Origin: Sorex araneus
Lineage: Eukaryota > Chordata > Mammalia > Eulipotyphla > Soricidae
DNA: 64,000 nt
Reading direction: 5' to 3'
Assembly (NCBI RefSeq): GCF_027595985.1
Contig: NC_073313.1
Coordinates: 85,046,899 to 85,110,898 of the forward strand
Part shown: piece by piece, positions 57,596-64,000 of the stretch
Layout of the letters: the number at the start of each line of letters is the position of its first letter
Position numbering within the stretch: position 1 is the stretch's first letter
The notes under the pieces: model-generated
What the model was told of the DNA's origin: nothing
The model's database searches: none
What the model saw: the letters and a program-made list of their open reading frames with translations, nothing else
Program-made: the position numbers and the translations under genes

Positions 57596-57778
57596 TTTAT
57601 TGTCTTACAGCATGCAATCTTCTAGGGACTAAAATGCAATGAAAAATTCACCAAACAATGTTATTTCCATTAATACTCAGATCCACAATAGATTACATGG
57701 GATTCACAGTGTATAGCTCTACTTGATTTATTGGATAGGAGAAAATAGTTAGGTAAGGATCATGATGTATCCAAGTAT

Positions 57779-58888
57779 CACTTGTATCACTTGTTTTCCG
57801 TTGATCTTTGATTTGCTTGAGTGGGCGCCAGTAACGTCTCCATTTGTCCCTGTCACATGCTTGTGTAGCCCAATGATATCTGCTCACTCCAGGAACAGGA
57901 AGAGTCTCAAACCGTTCCTTCACAGTTTTGACTAAGAAGTCTGACCATCTCGTTGGTGGGTGGCCAGGCAGTCTTTTGACGTCCCGTGGAATCCAGTCGG
58001 TAACAGCTCTAGTCCAGCGGTTGTCTCTGAATCACATTACATGTCCAGCCCATCTGATTTTTGATGTGTTGGCAAACAAGACAGCGTGCCTGATTCTTGA
58101 CCTTCGACGGAGGTCAGAACTCGGGATGCCTTCTCTCACTTGAGTGGGATGTGATACTCCTAGCATAGCTCTTTCGATTCCTCTTTGGGATACTCAAATG
58201 GCGTTCTCATCCTGTTTACATAGGGCCCAGGTCTCTGAGGCATATGTTAGTGCAGGAAGAAAAGTGGAATCGAAAAGATGTGCCCAGAGTTAGAGGTTCT
58301 TCATCCTCTTAACCATTTCTTTGATGTTCTTGAAGGTGTTCCACACTGCTCTCATCTTCCTGAGCAGTTCTGGCACCAAGTTGTTCCTCATGTTGAGTTC
58401 TTGACTCAGGTACACATAGCTGCTGCATTCAGAGATGCTCGTTCCATTGAGAGCAAATGGAGCATCAGGGACTAGTTTGTTTTTCATGAGCATCATCTTG
58501 TTGAGGTTCAGCTGCAGTCCGACCTTTCCACACTCACAGTCGAAATCAGCCAGCATTTGTGCCACTTGGCTAATGTTTGGCGTTATGAGAATGATGTCAT
58601 CAGTGAAGCGGAGGTGGTGTAGTTGCCAACCATCTGTCTTCACTCCCATTCCTTCCCATTCCAGTCATCGCATGACATTCTCGAGGGTGGCACTGCAGAG
58701 TTTCGGTGAAATGGTATGGCCCTGCCGAACTCCTCTCTTTACGTCAATGATCACTTCCTTGTAGAATGTTGAGATCCTGGCTGTGAATCCATAATACAGC
58801 TCCTGGAGGATCTTGATATGCTGAGTTTGAACGCCCTGTTTGGCTAGGGTTTCGATGACCGCCTCAGTCTCAACAGAAGCATATACTT
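57779..58888 (-). mobile_element. RTE-clade LINE, 5'-truncated (copy 3)
   Basis: The last about 1.1 kb of RTE on the minus strand: motif B GVRQGHTIS near 58740-58700, motif C FTDD(I) near 58600 (Ala of FADD replaced by Thr), GLQLNLNK, and the C-terminal RYHWATQACDRDKWRR near 57885-57840. 3' tail CACTTGTATCACTTGT on the plus strand. Flanks GTATCCAAGTAT (57767-57778) and GTATGCAAGTAT (58889-58900) form a one-mismatch duplication. 58290-58649 keeps a 119-codon open stretch, so it is less decayed than copy 1. Confidence 0.9.
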
Positions 58889-58900
58889 GTATGCAAGTAT

Positions 58901-60700
58901 AAAGGATAAACAGGTATTTTCCAAGTAAGAAACATACATGGGAAGTATTTTCCAGCCAAAATGCATGAGGAATAAGAGATACAGGAGTATATGATACATT
59001 TAAGGTGGAATCTGGTGGGCAATGAAATTGGGGAAGAAGGCAAATAGTTTCAAGGAATACATTGAAGTATTTTGTATTTTGTCCTGTGAAGAAAAGTAAC
59101 AAATGTCTGCTTGTGTAATGAATTGTGCTGGATACCTGAGTGTGGAGCAAGAAAAGATTTTCTTTCTCTGCCTTTGAACGGTTTACAGTCTCTCTGAGAA
59201 GACAGGGTGTACATACAAAAACTGCTACTCGTCAAATGATGAGGAATAAAATAATTCATGGAGGAAGAAATGAGATAAGCAGTAAATAGGGAGAGTTCCA
59301 AGACAAATTATGACTTAAGTTGGGTCTTGAAGGGAAAAAATCAGGTGAATAAATTCAAGCAAGAAAATTATGATTATCTGTGTTTGTTCATAGACCACAA
59401 AAGACCACAGAAAGCTTTTCTAGATAGGTCTTTACACTGTGTGGTTTTATATTTATTACATGGCTATTTTTAAATTGATGTAAGTAAAAATCATGTGATT
59501 TTATGTGCAGAAATGTTCCTTATGGCAGTCTTTGGCATCTACCTAGTCTATATCAATGTAAAAATATATATCCTGAGCATTTTGAATATCATCTTTCAAG
59601 TTCCTGTAACCACATTGTTCACTATTCAATTCTAAACAACTAACATAATGCCAGAATAATACAGGCACTCAACAAATATTTTTTCCATTTTCTTTCAATA
59701 AATATTTTTTGACTGAGTGAATAAATGCATAAATTTGCCCTTTATCAGAGAAGAATGTTTTGCTTTCTTCACTCTTTGAATGTAGTTTGAATATGCCAGT
59801 GATAATGCTAGGTAGCTGGTGACAGATACAAAAATTAGAAACAAAAGCACAAGTGAGGCTAAGAAGGCAAACTTAGGTACACAGCGGGAAAATCTGGGGC
59901 ACTGAGGAAGGGAGAGTGGGGTCAGAAAAACAAACAGAAGGAAAACACAGTAGGTGGCTATAAATGTCAGATAAAACTCAACTTAGAAAAGAGTGCCCTG
60001 AGGCAATTCATATCTAACAAACTGTTGTAACTTCTTAACGCACATTTCTCCAAATCAAGTCTTCTAATGAGTTTCCATATATTTTATTATATTGCATCTT
60101 TATCTTTATGATCCCAAACCAGGCAGAACTGTGATGTCATAATTAGCCATTTAACACAGTTTCAGGGGCAGAATTCTAGCTTGTATGCAGAAGCAAGTAA
60201 GTGTGCTAGATTCAGTTAACCATTCCTCTCATGCTTATGCTGTTAGCACAATTGTAACCCCTCCTCTATTCTCGAGACATCCAAGTCTAAATTATTAAAG
60301 ACACACAGAAAGAAAATAAAAATTGGACAGAACTTAAACACATCTAGCAATTCAGTATCAATCCAAGACTGAGCTTTGGGTTGATTATATGCAGCAATTA
60401 CTCTTATTTGTACTAGAAAGTTTCCTCTCATAAACTAAATAGCGCTCCTCATATCTAACAGTATGAATATGTTCAAAGAAACACTGGATAATCTCAAAGA
60501 TCTGGGACTAAAAGAAATTGATAGGCTCTTCATCCAAAAGCATCTAAGTAGATTGTTTAAGGTGTATAAAATATTTCATGTTATAAAAATTATAATATAC
60601 TCTGTTTTCCTAGTTATATTGTTACCTTAGAAAGAGGATAGTTCTTTGACCTGTAGAGTGCCATCATTTTTGTCAACAAATGAAACTCATCACTGTAGAA
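58901..60700. other. Unique 3' flank of the second olfactory receptor
   Basis: No gene or repeat recognised. It includes whatever 3' UTR the receptor at 60.7 kb has. Confidence 0.5.
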
Positions 60701-61627
60701 TCAAATCTTTAGCTTCTTCAAGGCTTCCTTGACATCTTTGTTTTTCAGGCTATAGATGAGGGGGTTGCACATGGGAGTGACAACAGTGTAGAGTACAGAG
60801 AAAATTTTGTTGACAACTGGCACCCGATTGGCCAAAGGCACAGCATAGACCAGAATCAAGGTCCCGTAAAACAATGTCACGACCACTAGATGAGAAGAAC
60901 AAGTGGAGAATGCCTTCTGTCTACCAGTCATGGAAGGTATATGCAAGACTGTGGAAATAATCTTCCAGTAGGAAACTAGGGTTAACCCAAAAGGGGCCAG
61001 AGTCACCAAAGCTGTTAGATTCATGCAGACAAGGTTAACCAGGTAGGGATCTGAGCAGGAGAGCTTCTGCAGAGGTTTCAAGTCACAAAAGAAGTGATCA
61101 ATCTCATTGCCACCACAGAAGGTCAAACTGGATATCATAGCAGCTTGGAAAGCAGCTGCCACTGTAAAACCACTAACCCAAGAGCCAATTACTAGACGCA
61201 CACATACAGTCCCATGCATTAGTGTTGGATAGTGCAAGGGCCGGCAGACAGCCAGATACCGGTCATATGACATAACTGCCAGAAGGTAACATTCAGTGCT
61301 GCCCAGTGCCCCAAAAAAGTAGAGCTGAATAATACAACCAACCATGGAAATCACTTTGTTCTCTCTCAATAAATCCACAAGCATTCTAGGCATAATGTTG
61401 GAGGTGTAACAGATCTCCAAGCAAGAGAGGTTTGCCAGAAAGAAATACATTGGTGTCTGGAGTCCCCTCTGAGTAACCACCAGGACTATAAGGAGAAGAT
61501 TACCAGAAATGGTGGCTAGGTATACTATGCCAAACACCAGAAAGAGTAAGGGACCCAATTCCTTGAGGTCTCCAAATCCCAGTATAATAAACTCAGTCAC
61601 CATAACAGTAGTATTTCCTGGCCCCAT
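60701..61627 (-). CDS. Olfactory receptor, class II, intact (family 6/11-like)
   Basis: Second intact odorant receptor, 308 residues from ATG 61627. Seen in that numbering: glycosylation site NTT (5-7); GN in TM1 (42-43); PMYFFLANLS in TM2 (59-68); loop cysteine C98, with C171/C181/C191 in the second outer loop; MSYDRYLAVC (119-128); SY in TM5 (219-220); KAFSTCSSH opening TM6 (238-246); PMCNPLIYSLKN in TM7 (285-296); then a short basic tail. The frame stays open to another ATG at 61666, which would add 13 residues (MEKVTLSQEI...). I prefer 61627 because the glycosylation site then lies at residue 5, as is typical, and a CTTTCCCAG acceptor ends at 61643, between the two ATGs. It is clearly diverged from the receptor at 31 kb, so this is not a recent tandem copy. 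The two genes point toward each other. Confidence 0.94.
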   Translation of the reverse strand: MGPGNTTVMVTEFIILGFGDLKELGPLLFLVFGIVYLATISGNLLLIVLVVTQRGLQTPMYFFLANLSCLEICYTSNIMPRMLVDLLRENKVISMVGCIIQLYFFGALGSTECYLLAVMSYDRYLAVCRPLHYPTLMHGTVCVRLVIGSWVSGFTVAAAFQAAMISSLTFCGGNEIDHFFCDLKPLQKLSCSDPYLVNLVCMNLTALVTLAPFGLTLVSYWKIISTVLHIPSMTGRQKAFSTCSSHLVVVTLFYGTLILVYAVPLANRVPVVNKIFSVLYTVVTPMCNPLIYSLKNKDVKEALKKLKI

Positions 61628-61639
61628 AGATGTCAGAAT

Positions 61640-61655
61640 TTCCTGGGAAAGTGTG
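61640..61655 (-). promoter_or_regulatory. Candidate splice acceptor before the second olfactory receptor
   Basis: On the minus strand CACTTTCCCAG ends at 61643, 15 bases before ATG 61627 and after the alternative ATG 61666. If used, it fixes the start at 61627. The pyrimidine run is short, and a weaker AG lies immediately before ATG 61666, so the choice is not settled. Confidence 0.45.
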
Positions 61656-61666
61656 ACTTTCTCCAT

Positions 61667-62304
61667 ACTGTTGTATCTGGTCAGTCTACCACTTGCATTT
61701 CCTACACATTCTAGTTCTATCAGTGAATTGTCATTCTATCAATAATTGGAGTTCTGTGTTGATGAAGGCCTTTCTTACAGATTGCTCCTCCACATAGTTA
61801 AATTTGCTCCAAAAAACTGTTTTATAGTCATCAGCTGAACCTATATGGAATAATAATGAGGATATTAAGTGGGGAAAAGGAACGATTCTGAAAAACTGCT
61901 CATATTCATAAAGGAACAATCCAGAGTACAGCTGTGATTATAGTAACCAAAATCTCCTAGTTCACAAAAGAGATTTGGAGATCCCATATTGACAACCTTT
62001 ATGTCATTTTGAACAAAGTAATTTCTCATGAAAAATTCTTATAAATTTTTGAAAACTCAGAGAAAAAAGCCAGATAACAAATCATATTCATGAACTTTAT
62101 CAGAGCTTGAACCAGGAGCTTAAGCCAGGACTAAAAGGGAGGAAATAAAATCAATCTATTGGTGTTACTGTGCCATCCATGCTTGTTTGGTAATAGCATC
62201 TCTGAGATAGCAGAATGGCAGTTGCTGGAGAAAGTAGATTCTAGACAGGCAGGTGCAATTTATATCCTGAAACAGAAAATAAGTTCATACTTTAAAATGC
62301 TATT
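61667..62304. other. 5' flank of the second olfactory receptor
   Basis: Unique DNA expected to hold the receptor's 5' intron. No exon can be placed. Confidence 0.45.
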
Positions 62305-62690
62305 TTTAAACATGAAGTAATGAAATTTGCATATAAGTGGATCAACATGGAAAGTATCATGTTAAGCGAAATGAATCAAAAAGAGAGGGATAGGCATAGA
62401 AAAATTGCACTCATGTGTGGAACAAAAAGTAACAGAATAGGAGACTAACACCCAAGAATAGTACAGAAAAAGACCAGGAGGTTTGCCTCAAGGCTTGGAA
62501 GTAGGCCTCACATGCTGGAGGAAAAGGCAGCTCAGGCAGAGAAGGGAACACCAAGTAAAGGGTGCTGGGAGGATCCACTCGAGTCGGGAGTTGCCGAAAA
62601 TGAGAACGCAAACACAAAAGTTTGTAAGTATGTAACAGTACCTCACAATGATTCACTAATAAAATAAAATAACTTTTTAAAAAAATTTAA
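62305..62690 (+). mobile_element. L1 3' end, 5'-truncated
   Basis: GAAATTTGCATATAAGTGGA, GTATCATGTTAAGCGAAATG and the 3' end CACAATGATTCACTAATAAA with an A-rich tail. Confidence 0.85.
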
Positions 62691-62722
62691 AGCAAAAATA
62701 AAACATTGCCCTATAAAGATTG

Positions 62723-62726
<4 letters not shown>

Positions 62727-62755
<29 letters not shown>
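62727..62755. repeat. (TA)n microsatellite
   Basis: About 14 TA units beside the tail of a minus-strand SINE. Confidence 0.95.
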
Positions 62756-62756
<1 letters not shown>

Positions 62757-62758
<2 letters not shown>

Positions 62759-62925
62759 TTTGCTTTTGGGGTCACAACCGGCGATGCACAGGGGTTAATC
62801 CTTTAATCCTGGCTCATACACTCAGGAATCGCTCCTGGTGGTGCTTGGGGGACTATGTGGGATGCTGGACCATATGTTGTGCCAAGGATCAAACCATGGT
62901 AACAGCATCAAGGCAAGAGGTAAAG
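62757..62925 (-). mobile_element. tRNA-headed SINE, damaged
   Basis: GGGGTCACAACCGGCGATGC and GGTGGTGCTTGGGGGACTAT match the poly-A type. The head region (62880-62925) is rearranged. Confidence 0.75.
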
Positions 62926-62969
62926 GTAAAGGGATAGTAGATATGGTCCTTCCCTTCACTTTACTCTGT

Positions 62970-63138
62970 TTTATTTTGGTTTGGCTGTCATACCCAGCAG
63001 TGTACAAGGTTAGTCCTGCCTCTGTGCTCAGGGTTTACTTCTGGTGGTGCTCAGCATAATATAAGATGCAGGGATTCAAATTAACATTAGCAATGATCAA
63101 GACAAGCACTTAACTCCTGTGTGATTTCTCTGGCCCTG
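62970..63138 (-). mobile_element. Old tRNA-headed SINE
   Basis: Diverged minus copy: GTCATACCCAGCAGTGTAC, GTGGTGCTCAGCATAATATA, GATTTCTCTGGCCCTGC. Confidence 0.68.
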
Positions 63139-63515
63139 CTTTTCACTTTTTAAATTTGGTTTTCCCAGTGAGATATTTAGAAGTGAGGTATTTGCTCCGA
63201 CAGTATTTTAAATTTTAAAGTATTTTAAATTCAGGTATCTGACATTAAAAAGATAGTGGCCACTAGTCATAGACAACAAGGTCCAAAAAAATCCACACTT
63301 CTTTTCATGTATATCATGAGCAGTGAGGAAAAAGTAAGTATATTATCCCAGTTAAGGTGTATTGATCCGTTTTGAGATACGTAATCATATAATGTTTAAA
63401 CATATGAACATCAGTGCTAATTTGCCTGTAATCAACTCACAGACTCTACATTTACTGTGTGACCTTGGGCAAGTTACTTAAGTTCTCTGGCCTCAGTTTT
63501 CTCACTTTAAAAAAG
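63139..63515. other. Unique intergenic DNA
   Basis: No gene or repeat recognised. Confidence 0.45.
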
Positions 63516-63518
63516 GCA

Positions 63519-63672
63519 ATGACCAGAGCAATAGTACAGGAGGTAGGACATTAGCCTTGCACATGGCCAACCAAGGTTCAATCCCAGGTTCAGAAACCCT
63601 ACGAGGAAAGATCCCTGAGTGCAGAGCCAGGAGTAATCCCTGAATACTGCCATGTGTGACCCCAAAACACAC
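63519..63672 (+). mobile_element. tRNA-headed SINE with poly-A tail, 5'-diverged
   Basis: GACCAGAGCAATAGTACAGG, AAGGTTCAATCCCAGGTTC, AGTGCAGAGCCAGGAGTAAT, GTGTGACCCCAAAACACAC. Confidence 0.82.
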
Positions 63673-64000
63673 ACAAATGATAGCACCAAGCAGATAATTC
63701 AAAGGACCAGGTCATATATTTTGCATTCAGAACCCCCAGCTTCTATCTCTGGCACCAGAGGGTCTCCAGAGCACCACTCTGTCTAGAGAGTTTAAATATA
63801 ATTTATATGTGGCCTATGCTTTAAAACCAATTTGCTGTGAATTTGCCTGAGGTTAAAGAATTCATCTGGTTATCCTTTCTTACCTCTTTTTACAATTGCC
63901 CTTCTCTTACTTTACAAGAGAAATGCCTACTCACTTGGCATCTCAAATATTATACTTGCTGCAGCCACTTTTTTCACAAATGTTCTAAGAGTACAGTAGG
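63673..64000. other. Intergenic DNA at the window edge
   Basis: No gene. A possible decayed SINE at 63695-63780 is too weak to call. Confidence 0.4.

Overview
This is mammalian genomic DNA of the repeat-dense, olfactory-receptor-desert type. There are no bacterial-style operons. About half of the window is visibly retrotransposon. The most frequent repeat is a tRNA-headed SINE (head beginning GGGGCTGGAGCGATAGC, B box GGTTCGATTCC), which I associate from memory with soricid shrews (SOR-type SINE, Sorex-like). That species call needs a repeat-library search. L1, an RTE-clade LINE, an ERV class II-like LTR family and microsatellites make up the rest.

Only two genes are supported. Both are intact, single-exon, class II olfactory receptors: one on the plus strand (30905-31852) and one on the minus strand (60701-61627, possible longer start at 61666). 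They converge, about 29 kb apart, and are ancient paralogues rather than a recent duplicate. In the first a splice acceptor sits three bases before the ATG; in the second a candidate acceptor lies 15 bases upstream of the preferred ATG. This is the usual OR layout of non-coding 5' exons plus one coding exon.

Layout. 1-6.7 kb: two old L1s (minus, then plus) with SINEs and L1 stubs nested in them. 6.7-11.4 kb: unique DNA, SINEs and an L1 3' fragment. 11.4-13.8 kb: a twin-primed L1 split by a solo LTR. 15.2-18.4 kb: a near full-length RTE, minus strand. 19.3-20.4 kb: a second solo LTR. 21.4-30.9 kb: mostly unique DNA with scattered repeats. 30.9-31.9 kb: OR gene 1. 32-35.7 kb: old SINEs and unique DNA. 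35.7-39.1 kb: mosaic elements sharing one GC-rich 5' module. 39.9-44.3 kb: a second RTE split by an ERV-plus-SINE insertion. 45.2-48.3 kb: a nested stack (L1, then LTR, then RTE-derived element). 48.3-57.7 kb: mostly unique DNA. 57.8-58.9 kb: a truncated third RTE. 60.7-61.6 kb: OR gene 2. 62.3-64 kb: old repeats.

The most interesting system is a family of composite retroelements built around the RTE. One tRNA-derived head is joined to two different bodies. One body ends in poly-A, as expected for an L1 partner. The other is made of the RTE 5' region fused to the RTE 3' end and finishes in a short tandem repeat. A larger, about 650-670 bp, element fuses a different GC-rich 5' module to the same internally deleted RTE. 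The same module also sits on an L1-like 3' backbone. A 1.36 kb insertion at 42.1 kb even carries an ERV pol fragment joined to one of these RTE-tailed SINEs inside a single target-site duplication.
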